Assembly: GCA_024743175.1 (NCBI GenBank)
Contig: JANSXA010000010.1
Span: forward strand, 1-64,000
From: Pseudomonadaceae bacterium
Lineage (GTDB): Bacteria > Pseudomonadota > Gammaproteobacteria > Pseudomonadales > Azotimanducaceae
Length of the DNA stretch: 64,000 nucleotides
Reading direction: 5' to 3'
Shown in pieces: positions 15,481 to 24,111 of this stretch. How positions within the stretch are numbered: position 1 is the stretch's first letter; every line of letters begins with the position of its first letter. The translations under genes and the position numbers were made by a program. The notes beneath the pieces are model-generated. The model saw only the letters and a program-made list of their open reading frames with translations. It did no database searches and had not been told where the DNA came from.

Positions 15481-17757
15481 ATGAAAGTCTTTTACCGCAC
15501 CAGTGTGCTTGCGGCCGCTTTAGTATGGTTAACAGCCTGCTCAGAACCCGCGACCACAGATACACCAACCGCCGCTGAACCAGCGGCATCAGAGGCCACC
15601 TCTACCACCGGCAACCTCGTCGCCAGTCGCAGCGCTGAAATACAGCAGGCTACTGCCAGCATCAACGAGGCCCGCATTGTCAAAGCGGACGCGGCCAACT
15701 GGTTATCTACCGGGCGGACCTATGACGAGCAACGTCACAGCCCGCTGTCGCAGATCAATAAAGACACCGTCGATGACCTCGGCCTGGCCTGGTTCTGGGA
15801 TACCGGTACCAAAAGAGGCCTGGAAGCCACGCCTATTGTTGTGGATGGCGTTATGTTCACCAGCGGCACCTGGTCAGTTGTCTGGGCGCATGACGCCAAG
15901 ACCGGCGAACTACTCTGGGAGTATGACCCCGAAGTACCTAAAGCCTGGGCCCGCTATGCCTGCTGTGATGTGGTCAATCGCGGTGTGGCGGCATGGAAAG
16001 GCAAAATCTATGTTGGCACCCTCGACGGGCGCCTGGTTGCACTGGACGCCGGCACCGGCGTGCCGGTGTGGGATGTTAAAACCATCCTGCCAAACCGTCC
16101 TTATACCATCACCGGCACACCACGCATCGTCAAAGACAAAGTCATCATCGGTAACGGCGGTGCAGAGTACGGCGTGCGCGGTTACGTCACCGCTTACGAT
16201 GCAGAAACCGGTGAACAGGACTGGCGTTTCTATACCGTACCCGGCAATCCCGAAGACGGCTTTGAAACCGAAGATATGGAAATGGCTGCGGCGACCTGGC
16301 GCGGTGGCAAATGGTGGGAAGTGGGCGGCGGCGGTACCGCCTGGGATGCCATGGCTTACGACCCCGAGCTTAACCTGCTCTACATCGGCGTCGGCAACGG
16401 CGCACCGTGGAACCGTTACATCCGCAGCCCCGGCGGCGGTGACAATCTGTTCATCTCCTCCATCGTCGCTTTAAACCCGGATACCGGTCTCAGGGAGTGG
16501 CACTATCAGACCACCCCTGGAGACACCTGGGATTACACCGCCACCCAGCACATGATTCTGGCGGACATCGAAATTCAGGGTGAGCCGCGTAAAGTGATCA
16601 TGCAGGCGCCGAAGAACGGCTTCTTTTACGTGCTGGACCGGACCAACGGCGAGTTTATCTCCGCTGAAGCTTATGTACCGGTCACCTGGGCGACCCATAT
16701 CGATCAGGAAACCGGGCGCCCGGTAGAAAACCCCGAAGCCCATTATGCGAATGAAAAGAAACGCATTCAGCCTGGCCCGCTGGGAGGCCACAACTGGCAT
16801 CCGATGACCTATCACCCGGGTACCGGACTGGTTTATATCCCGGCCCTGGATCTTCGTTTTGACTACGCCCAGGACAATGCCTTCCGACATTCGCCTGAAG
16901 ACTGGAACCTGGGTATCGACTTCCGTGAACAGGCACCGCCGCCCAGCGCCGAAGAAAACATCGACAATCTGCAATCGATCAAAGGCTTCCTGGCCGCATG
17001 GGACCCGGTCACGCAGCGCGAAGTGTGGCGCGTACAACATGCAACCGCCTGGAATGGCGGCCTTCTGTCGACGGCCGGAGATCTGATCTTCCAGGGCCGC
17101 GCAGACGGTCAGTTTGCCGCTTACACCGCAGATACCGGTGAGCTGGTCTGGGAAAGCCCGGTACACGTCGGCATTATCGCGGCACCGGTCAGCTACAGCA
17201 TCGATGGTGAGCAGTACATTACCGTGGTTGCGGGCTGGGGTGGCGCTTACGGCCTGGCTTCAGGTGCGCCGCGACACCGCAACAATGTACTCAGCGAGGG
17301 CCGCATTCTGACCTACAAACTGGGTGGTAAAGCTGAACTGCCAACGCCCGAGGTCACCTATCTGGCTGTGCCCACACCGCCTGCCATGGACTACACCACC
17401 GAACAACAGCAACACGGACAGGACCTGTTCCACCAGTATTGTGCTGTTTGTCATGGTCCGGGTGTTGGCACCGCAGGACCTGTTGCCAACCTGATGTATG
17501 CCGAGCAGGACACGCACAGCATCTGGGATGCAATTGTGGTGGGCGGCGCCTACGCTGACAAAGGCATGCCGAGTTTCAGCCATGCCCTCACGGCTTCCGA
17601 TGCACAGGACATTCGCGCCTATGTCATCGAACGCGCCAAAACTGTTATCGCATTCTGTGAATCATCATTCCGGGAAGAGTATCCGGAACTGTTGGATACG
17701 GCGTGTGAAGTACCCCAGGTTGGGGATGCGGGCGCTATCGCCGGCGGTGGTCAATAG
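15481..17757 (+). CDS. PQQ-dependent quinohemoprotein alcohol dehydrogenase, lipoprotein-type signal
   Basis: 758 residues from the ATG at 15481, preceded by GGAGGGG. The signal peptide ends LVWLTAC, a lipobox that predicts a lipid-anchored protein. The eight-blade PQQ propeller shows the vicinal disulfide Cys161-Cys162 (YACCDVV), several W-motif repeats (DAKTGELLWEY, DAETGEQDW) and the catalytic GDTWDYT (Asp351). The residue two after that Asp is Thr353. Lanthanide-type XoxF enzymes have Asp there, so this one is probably calcium-dependent. A C-terminal cytochrome c domain carries CAVCH (Cys654, Cys657, His658), as in type II alcohol dehydrogenases that pass electrons to a periplasmic cytochrome or azurin. 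No PQQ synthesis genes are in the window. It is divergent from blaI. Confidence 0.93.
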   Translation: MKVFYRTSVLAAALVWLTACSEPATTDTPTAAEPAASEATSTTGNLVASRSAEIQQATASINEARIVKADAANWLSTGRTYDEQRHSPLSQINKDTVDDLGLAWFWDTGTKRGLEATPIVVDGVMFTSGTWSVVWAHDAKTGELLWEYDPEVPKAWARYACCDVVNRGVAAWKGKIYVGTLDGRLVALDAGTGVPVWDVKTILPNRPYTITGTPRIVKDKVIIGNGGAEYGVRGYVTAYDAETGEQDWRFYTVPGNPEDGFETEDMEMAAATWRGGKWWEVGGGGTAWDAMAYDPELNLLYIGVGNGAPWNRYIRSPGGGDNLFISSIVALNPDTGLREWHYQTTPGDTWDYTATQHMILADIEIQGEPRKVIMQAPKNGFFYVLDRTNGEFISAEAYVPVTWATHIDQETGRPVENPEAHYANEKKRIQPGPLGGHNWHPMTYHPGTGLVYIPALDLRFDYAQDNAFRHSPEDWNLGIDFREQAPPPSAEENIDNLQSIKGFLAAWDPVTQREVWRVQHATAWNGGLLSTAGDLIFQGRADGQFAAYTADTGELVWESPVHVGIIAAPVSYSIDGEQYITVVAGWGGAYGLASGAPRHRNNVLSEGRILTYKLGGKAELPTPEVTYLAVPTPPAMDYTTEQQQHGQDLFHQYCAVCHGPGVGTAGPVANLMYAEQDTHSIWDAIVVGGAYADKGMPSFSHALTASDAQDIRAYVIERAKTVIAFCESSFREEYPELLDTACEVPQVGDAGAIAGGGQ

Positions 17758-17760
17758 ACT

Positions 17761-17783
17761 ACCGCCTGGGCGGTTTCTTTCTT
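17761..17783 (+). terminator. Rho-independent terminator after the PQQ dehydrogenase
   Basis: ACCGC, a CTGG-centred loop and GCGGT form a short GC hairpin followed by TTTCTTTCTT, starting 4 bases after the stop codon. It also lies past the end of the convergent endonuclease-family gene, although the T-run serves the plus strand. Confidence 0.75.
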
Positions 17784-17794
17784 AGGACTGTCTG

Positions 17795-18724
17795 CTACTG
17801 AACCAGTGGCCGCGCTTTTGCGGCCACTTCCACCGCAATCGGCAGATGGTCAGATACGCGGCAGTTCAAGACCTGATAATCTTTTATCACGAGATTGTCT
17901 GAGACCAGCACGTGGTCCAGCGCCAATGAGGGCTGCCAGGCCGGGTAGGTTGGTCCCACCGTTTCCGCAGGCTGCAGATTCAGACGCTTCAGGGGAGAGT
18001 CTTCCAGCAGGGTGCTGACCGGTGTATTCATGTCACCCATAATAATCACCTGGCGTTCATGCGCGACCTGCTCTGCTACATAAGCCAGCTGCCGGTCACG
18101 AGACTGTTTACCCAGCGACAGGTGCAGCATTACCACAACAATTTCATCACCTGCATAAGGCAGGCGTAAAAATACCGCGCCACGACCCGGGATAAACCCC
18201 GGCAGTTTGTGGTCTTCAAGACCCACCGGCTCGATGCGAGACAGCAGACCGTTGCCGTGTTGTGCTATCGGGCCGAGATCACGATTAAGCTGGGCGTACC
18301 AGTAAGGAAAGCCGGCAACCCGGGACAGATATTCCACCTGGTTCACAAAACCACTGCGAATACTGCCACCATCAATTTCCTGCAGACCCACAAGGTCGTA
18401 ACCGGTGACCAGGTCAGCAATACGACTGAGATTTTTGCCACGGCTCACATGCGGCAGCACATGTTTCCAGCCTTTGGTGAAATACTGACGGTAGGCGGAG
18501 GTCTTGATGCCCACCTGGATGTTAAAAGACAACAGCTTCAGCGGCGCCACGGCAGCAGTGCTTAGAGGTTCGCTTTGTAACTGCTGTGCTAAAGGCTGAT
18601 TGGCAACAGCGTCAACAACACACGAGCGTTCCGCTCGTCTGGCCCATGACATCATTTGAGGCTCCCATCCTGGAAGCTTCACTTTAGGCTGGGCTTTAAT
18701 TTCGGTCTGCGTACTACCTGGCAT
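17795..18724 (-). CDS. Endonuclease/exonuclease/phosphatase family protein
   Basis: 309 residues. The EEP fold signature is visible: LLSFNIQVG, VGLQEIDGG (metal-binding Glu), HLSLGKQSRDRQ, IIMGDMNTPV (Asp-x-Asn) and the terminal SDHLPIAVEV (Asp-His). The family includes DNases, sphingomyelinases and phosphoinositide phosphatases. The target cannot be deduced. No signal peptide is evident in the first 60 residues, which look disordered, so the start may be later. In Pseudomonas a protein of this type lies beside dsbA in the same order as here, so it belongs to the conserved block. Confidence 0.87.
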   Translation of the reverse strand: MPGSTQTEIKAQPKVKLPGWEPQMMSWARRAERSCVVDAVANQPLAQQLQSEPLSTAAVAPLKLLSFNIQVGIKTSAYRQYFTKGWKHVLPHVSRGKNLSRIADLVTGYDLVGLQEIDGGSIRSGFVNQVEYLSRVAGFPYWYAQLNRDLGPIAQHGNGLLSRIEPVGLEDHKLPGFIPGRGAVFLRLPYAGDEIVVVMLHLSLGKQSRDRQLAYVAEQVAHERQVIIMGDMNTPVSTLLEDSPLKRLNLQPAETVGPTYPAWQPSLALDHVLVSDNLVIKDYQVLNCRVSDHLPIAVEVAAKARPLVQ

Positions 18725-18754
18725 TTTTAGACGATCCTGACTCGCCGTGTGTCG

Positions 18755-19399
18755 TTATCTGTTGGATTGTTCAAGGTTCACAAGATAGTCAACAACTTCC
18801 AGCATCTTGGTATTGCTACCCGCCATGCGGCCGTCAATAAGATATTTACCGTTCACAACCAGGCTTGGCACGCCGGTTATGCGGTAGGCACGGCCTTTGG
18901 CTTTCGCCTGCTGCACGCGACTGCGCACAGAGAAGGAGTTGTACGCGGTATTGAAATCTTCTTCACTGACACCGGCAGACGATTCAAACAAGTCCGCCAG
19001 CAGCGGTGCCCGGCGCAGGTCCTGATTCTTAACGTGAATGCCTTCAAACATGGGCATGTGCACCTGATCTGTGACACCAAGGCTTTCTGCGGCATAAAAG
19101 CTTTGCGCGAGCAGTTCCCAGTCCGCATTGAATACGGCTGGGACACGATAGAAATCGACGTTCTCATCCTGGCGGCTTTTCCAGGACTCAATCATGGGGT
19201 CGAAGTTGAAGCAGTGCACACACGCATACGAGAACACCTCAACCACTTCAACTTTGCTGTCATCTCGTGTCTCAACGCTGACGGGCAGCACTTCATAGTG
19301 AGTACCTTCGACGAATTCCGCCGCGTGAACAGAGGTGCCGAACGACAGTGAAACCAGCACACACAACGATGTGACCACAATACCGGTTATTCGAGACAT
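18755..19399 (-). CDS. dsbA: Thiol:disulfide interchange protein DsbA
   Basis: 214 residues with a signal peptide (about 1-27, ending VHAAEF). The active site is CVHC (Cys60, Cys63) rather than the E. coli CPHC; CVHC also occurs in Pseudomonas-type DsbA. The cis-proline loop is GVPSLVVNGKYLI. DsbA oxidises cysteine pairs in exported proteins. It lies between the EEP gene and cytochrome c4, the usual gammaproteobacterial order. The upstream region has a purine-rich ribosome-binding site (AGAGGAAAAGAG). Confidence 0.95.
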   Translation of the reverse strand: MSRITGIVVTSLCVLVSLSFGTSVHAAEFVEGTHYEVLPVSVETRDDSKVEVVEVFSYACVHCFNFDPMIESWKSRQDENVDFYRVPAVFNADWELLAQSFYAAESLGVTDQVHMPMFEGIHVKNQDLRRAPLLADLFESSAGVSEEDFNTAYNSFSVRSRVQQAKAKGRAYRITGVPSLVVNGKYLIDGRMAGSNTKMLEVVDYLVNLEQSNR

Positions 19400-19514
19400 A
19401 ACTCTTTTCCTCTTTCTCTTAAGAAGTGTCAGACAGACGCGCTGTGCATTTTACCGAACAAGTATAGCTGTGGATTATGAACCCAGGCTTAATCCTTAGA
19501 CGTTTAAACGCGTA

Positions 19515-20159
19515 CTAGTTCAGACCCTGGATATAATCTGCGACCAGAGCCATCTCGGTATCGGTCAGACCTTCGGCTACGCCGCGCATCATGCCGCCCC
19601 AGGCTTCGTCGGTGGCGCGCACTTTTTCCCGGTAAGCGGTTAACTGTGCAATGGTATAAGCCACCGGCTGCCCGTTGATACGAGGAAAACCCGCTTGCGT
19701 ATTGCCATTGCCGTTAGGGCTGTGACACGCCGCACAGGCTGCAACACCTTTAGCTGCGATGCCGCCTTTATAGATTTGCTCACCGATAGCCAGTGCTTCA
19801 TCGGTACCACTGGCCTGGCCACCTTTGGCTGGCAGACTTGCATAATACGCAGCCAGGTCAGCCAGATCCTGCTCAGACTTGCCGTCCAGCTGACCCGCCA
19901 TCAGGAGAATGTTACGCGTACCGTCCTGAATCATTTTCAGCTGCGCCAGGGCGTATTTTTCGTTCTGACCTGCAAGCTTTGGATAATCCGGAGCCAGCGG
20001 CGTAGCACCGTCCTGACCGTGACAGGCTGCGCAGGCGGCAGCCTGGCGTTCACCTGCCGCAGGGTCGCCTGCAGCAAAAGCTGACGCGGCACTTGCCAGA
20101 GCCACTATGAAAACCGTTGTAAATTTGGTGAACCCACTAAGCATGTTCATGCATTTCAA
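19515..20159 (-). CDS. Diheme cytochrome c4
   Basis: 214 residues with a signal peptide ending AFAAGDP. Two c-type heme sites are present, CAACH at Cys43/Cys46/His47 and CAACH at Cys142/Cys145/His146. The two halves are homologous, and methionine ligands are likely in LLMAGQL and MMRGVAEG. Cytochrome c4 is a periplasmic or membrane-associated electron carrier that can feed cytochrome oxidases. The oxidase cluster 17 kb away is a plausible acceptor and the PQQ dehydrogenase a possible donor. It is divergent from engB across about 185 bases. Confidence 0.95.
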   Translation of the reverse strand: MKCMNMLSGFTKFTTVFIVALASAASAFAAGDPAAGERQAAACAACHGQDGATPLAPDYPKLAGQNEKYALAQLKMIQDGTRNILLMAGQLDGKSEQDLADLAAYYASLPAKGGQASGTDEALAIGEQIYKGGIAAKGVAACAACHSPNGNGNTQAGFPRINGQPVAYTIAQLTAYREKVRATDEAWGGMMRGVAEGLTDTEMALVADYIQGLN

Positions 20160-20343
20160 CCCATCTGATCCGAGAATTTGTATTACCCTGCTGTTTACTC
20201 AATCGTCTGCAAAGCCAGACTCATGGCACAGGGCCTTATCGCCCATGCTTACAAGCCGACTGGCTGGTATGAATGATAGACTGCCAGCCCAATCGATACG
20301 AAACTGGCGTCAAAACGGCAGGGCGCGCGGATTATATAACAAC

Positions 20344-20961
20344 ATGAACCAAAAAGTGCCCCTTCAGGAGCGTCTCGACGCAACCTTTTTAACCAGCGCA
20401 CCTGACTTGAAACACTGTCCTCGTGATGATGTCCCTGAAGTTGCGTTTGCCGGGCGTTCCAACGCGGGTAAATCCTCCGTTTTAAACACCATTACCGGCA
20501 ACCGGCGCATGGCCAAGGTGTCAAAAACACCCGGACGCACCCAACTGCTGAACCTGTTTGATCTCGCCAGCGGCGGCCGGCTGGTTGACCTGCCTGGCTA
20601 CGGCTACGCCAAGGCCGGCAAAACTGCCCAGGCGAAATGGCAGCAATCCGTCAACCAGTATCTTTCAAAACGCGATAGTCTCGTTGGGCTGGTTCTGGTT
20701 ACCGATATTCGACACCCCAAACAACCCTATGACGAAGAACTGATCAATTGGAGTGCCGCATCGGAGTTACCCATCCGGGTTTTGCTCAACAAAGCTGACA
20801 AACTCAGCTCGGCGGCAGGACAGCGGGCAGAAAATGAGTTTAAAAAGAACTATCGCGACCACCCCTGCCTCTCCGTCCAGCGTTTTTCAGCGCTGAAAGG
20901 TACCGGCAACAACGCATTGATTGAACACATCCGGGGTTGGTTAGCCGGAAATCCGGAATAG
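20344..20961 (+). CDS. engB: Ribosome biogenesis GTP-binding protein EngB/YihA/YsxC
   Basis: 205 residues from the ATG of MNQKVPLQERL; the upstream open frame to 20107 runs over the cytochrome c4 start region and lacks family likeness. GTPase motifs: G1 GRSNAGKSS (37-45), the switch I region with the KVSKTPGRTQ segment, G3 DLPGYGYA, G4 NKADKL and G5-like SALKGTG. EngB assists assembly of the large ribosomal subunit. In Pseudomonas it is adjacent to polA; here 5.6 kb of other DNA separates them. Confidence 0.96.
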   Translation: MNQKVPLQERLDATFLTSAPDLKHCPRDDVPEVAFAGRSNAGKSSVLNTITGNRRMAKVSKTPGRTQLLNLFDLASGGRLVDLPGYGYAKAGKTAQAKWQQSVNQYLSKRDSLVGLVLVTDIRHPKQPYDEELINWSAASELPIRVLLNKADKLSSAAGQRAENEFKKNYRDHPCLSVQRFSALKGTGNNALIEHIRGWLAGNPE

Positions 20962-21116
20962 CACTAGTTAAAATAGTCCGTATCTGACCTGACAGGCATT
21001 GTCAGAGTTGATTGCAACATAATCCCAAAGCAGACAGAAGGTCACGTGTTCGGACTTTGATATGATGTTTTCTTGTGTCGACATCTCTCCGGTCCTCTTT
21101 TGTTATTTGTGCGTAT

Positions 21117-21488
21117 TCAGGCAGTTGCTTTCGGATTAACGAAGCGGTTGCTCTGATCTTCCCCGTCACGTGGATCCAGGCATTCAAAGTCTTTTTCGAT
21201 CAGTAGCGCCAGAACACCGCCCGAAAATTCGTTTTCCCCATGAATAGAAACTGCATACTCGTCACCCGCCCACTGTGTTGCCACAGCTCTAGGTAAGCCG
21301 ACCTCGATACACCCCTCATTGAACTCGGCACTCACCTCGTCACTATCGGCGACGATCAATCGGTACCGAAACTCAGCACCTCCACTGAATCGCGTACGAC
21401 AGCTCACGGATCTTCCTCCGCCTATGACTTCCACCTCACTTCGGTCGAGACGTAGCCGGATGCTGTCATCGCTGATTCTGATCTTCAT
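21117..21488 (-). CDS. DUF7009-like small protein
   Basis: 123 residues, predicted mostly beta strands. It begins MKIRISDDSIRLRLDRSEVEVI and ends with an EKDFECLDPRDGEDQSNRFVNP segment that I recall from uncharacterised proteins grouped as DUF7009. There is no signal peptide or membrane segment. It is the third gene of an operon with the acetylene-hydratase-like enzyme (2-base gap to the gene before it). A role in maturation or protection of that enzyme is possible, but the sequence itself shows no function. Confidence 0.75.
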   Translation of the reverse strand: MKIRISDDSIRLRLDRSEVEVIGGGRSVSCRTRFSGGAEFRYRLIVADSDEVSAEFNEGCIEVGLPRAVATQWAGDEYAVSIHGENEFSGGVLALLIEKDFECLDPRDGEDQSNRFVNPKATA

Positions 21489-21490
21489 GT

Positions 21491-21727
21491 TCAGCCAAGT
21501 TCCCCGCGCTGAAATCGATCCAATTCATCAGGGTCAAACCCTTCGTCGTTGTCGATCAGTGGATCGCGAAGAAAATCGTCTTCCGGTTTTGGGGTTGACG
21601 CACGACTGATGATGAAGCGACATATCTTGTCCAACGGACTTTTGTTACGCGAAGATCTACCCGCCATCCACATCTGTATTTTGGCGGCGCGCGCCTGCTT
21701 ACGAATCTCTCTTTCCCGTGAACTCAT
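21491..21727 (-). CDS. Small hypothetical protein between a molybdoenzyme and DUF7009
   Basis: 78 residues: a basic N-terminal half (EREIRKQARAAKIQMW, SRNKSPLDKICRFIISRAS) and an acidic C-terminal half (EDDFLRDPLIDNDEGFDPDELDRFQRGE). I do not recognise it. Its start overlaps the stop of the large enzyme gene by 4 bases and its stop is 2 bases before the DUF7009 gene, so it is translated as part of that operon. This is stronger support for a real gene than its sequence gives. Confidence 0.7.
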   Translation of the reverse strand: MSSREREIRKQARAAKIQMWMAGRSSRNKSPLDKICRFIISRASTPKPEDDFLRDPLIDNDEGFDPDELDRFQRGELG

Positions 21728-24006
21728 TTTTCGAGGACCGGTTCAGCTTGCGCTTCAGCGTCTGTGTTAAGCGGCGCAGACTTCAGGATTCTGCACGCAA
21801 CACCTTTAAGGTGCGGGATGCCTTGCTCGCGGTCCAGATAATCTTCATCGTCCCTGCAGAGCAGTGCGTCAGCGTATTTCAAGGCGCCTGATAACTTACC
21901 CGCGCCTTGCTCCATCTCGGGTTTCCACCACCCATGTGGCACCCTCACCAGATCATCTGGCATGGCATCTTTGATCGCCACCTTCATCGAAACAGCTGCC
22001 AGTTCGTTCTCGACCTCGATCCATTCGTCTTCGTTCAATTCATACTTCGCGGCTGTACCAGGGCTGACGAAGGCAACAGGTTCCGGATGCCGCTTGCGCA
22101 TTTCTTCAATATGGCGATGTCCAGTTTGGAAAAATCCATCTTCACGAACGCCGGTGAACAGTTTGAGCGGGTACTCAGGATCGATTGGCGGGTCTTCCCG
22201 AAAGTAGGGTAATGGATCAAAACCCAGTTCTTCTAAAATGGACGATTTCAGCTCTACTTTGCCGCTCGGTGTGGCGAAACCTGTCTTAAGGTACTTGCGA
22301 AACTCTGGTGTTTTGAAATGTACATCCGTAGTGGCGACAAACTCTTCCCAGCCCATTCCCAGTTTTTCTAAACGATAGTCGTAGAAGTCTTCCAGGGTTT
22401 CCCAGGGAACAACCTCGGGTCGATCCAGCGCACCGGCTAGAAGCTTCCAGAATTCGAATGTGGAACGACACTCACCGGGTGGCTCCATCGATTTTTCGGA
22501 GGTGCGCACTGTCGACATCCAACCCATCGAATCCATCATCATCGGGCGTTCCAACCAACTGTCAGCGGGAAGAACATAGTCCGCAAGCTGCGCCGAGGGT
22601 GTCATGAATTGCTCGTGAGCGACGATGAGGTCCTGATTCATCATCGCCTTGATGATGAGATTCATATTCGCGTAGCTCATCATCGGGTTGTTACCCAGGA
22701 AAAAGAAGGCTTTGACTGGATAGGGTCCCTCACCAGCCATCGCGCGAAACAGTGACGAAGGCGGCGTCATGTAAGAGCCGGTGGCGATATTCGAATACTC
22801 CTGCCCCCACACCTTCTTCATAGGGCCACAAAACTTCTCCTGAGCGCGATAAGTAAACGCCGGGTGCTGATCTGAGCCGAGTTGCTTGGATTTCTGCTCA
22901 TCCGCAAGCACATGGTGCATTTCGATTTCTGATTCGTTGATGATGTCGGGGTTGAAACCCTGTAAGTGTTCACCACCCGGTACGTCTACGTACCCGCAAA
23001 TCGATCTCAAGATGGACTGCAGCCGAATACCAGATGTTGAATTGCGCTGCATGTCTGTAATCGGAGTCCACGGAATGATGGCAGGGCCTTCGGTTGCATA
23101 CATGCGCGCTGCTTTTGCAATCATCTCCGGGTCACATCCAGTCAGTTTGGCAACCCGCTCGAGTGGATACTCATTCACTCGCTCCTTGAGTTCCTCAAAC
23201 CCTATTGTCCAGTTGGCGACGAAGTCTTTGTCATACAGCTCTTCATCGATGATGACTTTTAACCAACCGAACATCATTGCGGCATCACTACCGACTTTCA
23301 GCGGCAGCCAGATGTCTGCGCGCTCTGCGCTCGAACTGCGACGCGGGTCGGTCACGATGAGCTTTGCGCCTCTTGCCTGTGCCTGGCGAATCCAGGTGTA
23401 CATCGGGGTCCAACTGTGACGACGTGGGTTATGACCCATCAAAACGATACACTTGGTATTCTGAAAGTCGCCGATTGGGAACCAGCCGTAGGTGAATTTG
23501 TTCACGGCGCCAGTATTCCCCGCACACAGCGCAACCCCACTCGTCCAGTTTGGCGAGCCGACGTGGTTCATGAGTCGACGGCCCAGCCCATGATCCGTCC
23601 CAGTATTCCACTGACTGGTAGACACGGCCCAGGCTTCAGGTCCGTGCTCGGCAATAGTTGCCTTTAGTCGCGCGCCGATATCCTCAAACGCATCTTCCCA
23701 GGAGACTCTCTCCCATTGCCCTGAGCCGCGCTCTCCAACTCGTTTCATCGGGTGCATGATTCGGTTCGGGTTTGCGAGCCCTTTGGGAGAGATAATCCCT
23801 TTCATGCAGATGTTGTCACGAAAAATTGGATTATCAGAAGAGCGTACGCGTACGACTCGACCATTCTTAACCTCGCTGACAACCGAACACTGGATGTCGC
23901 AGGCTGTACAAATTGTACGTTTCGCGGTGACGCCAGGCCGTAGCTTTCGCTCTTTGTACTTGGCATCAACCACTTCTTGTGGATCAAACGGAACCGGTGC
24001 AGGCAT
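21724..24006 (-). CDS. Acetylene-hydratase-like molybdopterin/tungstopterin enzyme
   Basis: 760 residues from the ATG at 24006, preceded by AAAGGA at 7 bases; the GTG at 24024 is unlikely. It is a DMSO-reductase superfamily protein without a Tat signal, so cytoplasmic. The 4Fe-4S site is Cys33, Cys36, Cys40 and Cys67, with Asp37 directly after the second Cys (CTACDIQC). The metal ligand should be Cys161 (ALCAGNT). Compared with my recollection of Pelobacter acetylene hydratase, Asp13 (Asp37), Ile14 (Ile38), Cys141 (Cys161), Trp179 (Trp199), Trp293 (Trp313) and Trp472 (Trp484) correspond at matching spacing, while Ile113 and Ile142 become Trp133 and Ala162. No redox partner gene is adjacent, which suits a non-redox hydratase. 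The exact substrate is uncertain. Confidence 0.85.
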   Translation of the reverse strand: MPAPVPFDPQEVVDAKYKERKLRPGVTAKRTICTACDIQCSVVSEVKNGRVVRVRSSDNPIFRDNICMKGIISPKGLANPNRIMHPMKRVGERGSGQWERVSWEDAFEDIGARLKATIAEHGPEAWAVSTSQWNTGTDHGLGRRLMNHVGSPNWTSGVALCAGNTGAVNKFTYGWFPIGDFQNTKCIVLMGHNPRRHSWTPMYTWIRQAQARGAKLIVTDPRRSSSAERADIWLPLKVGSDAAMMFGWLKVIIDEELYDKDFVANWTIGFEELKERVNEYPLERVAKLTGCDPEMIAKAARMYATEGPAIIPWTPITDMQRNSTSGIRLQSILRSICGYVDVPGGEHLQGFNPDIINESEIEMHHVLADEQKSKQLGSDQHPAFTYRAQEKFCGPMKKVWGQEYSNIATGSYMTPPSSLFRAMAGEGPYPVKAFFFLGNNPMMSYANMNLIIKAMMNQDLIVAHEQFMTPSAQLADYVLPADSWLERPMMMDSMGWMSTVRTSEKSMEPPGECRSTFEFWKLLAGALDRPEVVPWETLEDFYDYRLEKLGMGWEEFVATTDVHFKTPEFRKYLKTGFATPSGKVELKSSILEELGFDPLPYFREDPPIDPEYPLKLFTGVREDGFFQTGHRHIEEMRKRHPEPVAFVSPGTAAKYELNEDEWIEVENELAAVSMKVAIKDAMPDDLVRVPHGWWKPEMEQGAGKLSGALKYADALLCRDDEDYLDREQGIPHLKGVACRILKSAPLNTDAEAQAEPVLEK

Positions 24007-24027
24007 TGGTCTTTCCTTTGTCACGGA

Positions 24028-24070
24028 AATCAGATTATATGTACACTCATTCAGTTTTTATATTCGGATT
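24028..24070. promoter_or_regulatory. Dyad and -10 element between the hydratase-like gene and tetR
   Basis: Arms AATCAGATTATA (24028-24039) and TATATTCGGATT (24059-24070) form an imperfect 43-base dyad (AATCnGAnTATA on both strands). On the minus strand 24039-24034 reads TATAAT, a perfect -10 box placed about 28-33 bases before the enzyme's start codon. A TetR-type repressor encoded divergently could act here. The dyad is longer than a usual TetR site, so this is tentative. Confidence 0.45.
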
Positions 24071-24111
24071 AGCCCTTGGCACCAGTACAACAAGCTAACG
24101 CATTGTATTCA

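Noticed and set aside
15677-17166. Long open frames overlapping the PQQ dehydrogenase in other frames (15677-16474 plus, 16471-17166 minus)
   Set aside because: GC-rich codon bias of the real gene keeps other frames open. The dehydrogenase motifs are unambiguous in its own frame.
15481-17757. Lanthanide-dependent (XoxF/PedH-type) dehydrogenase
   Set aside because: The position that must be Asp for lanthanide binding is Thr353.
20989-21005. CTGACA...TGTCAG hairpin after engB as terminator
   Set aside because: Six-base stem without a T-run.
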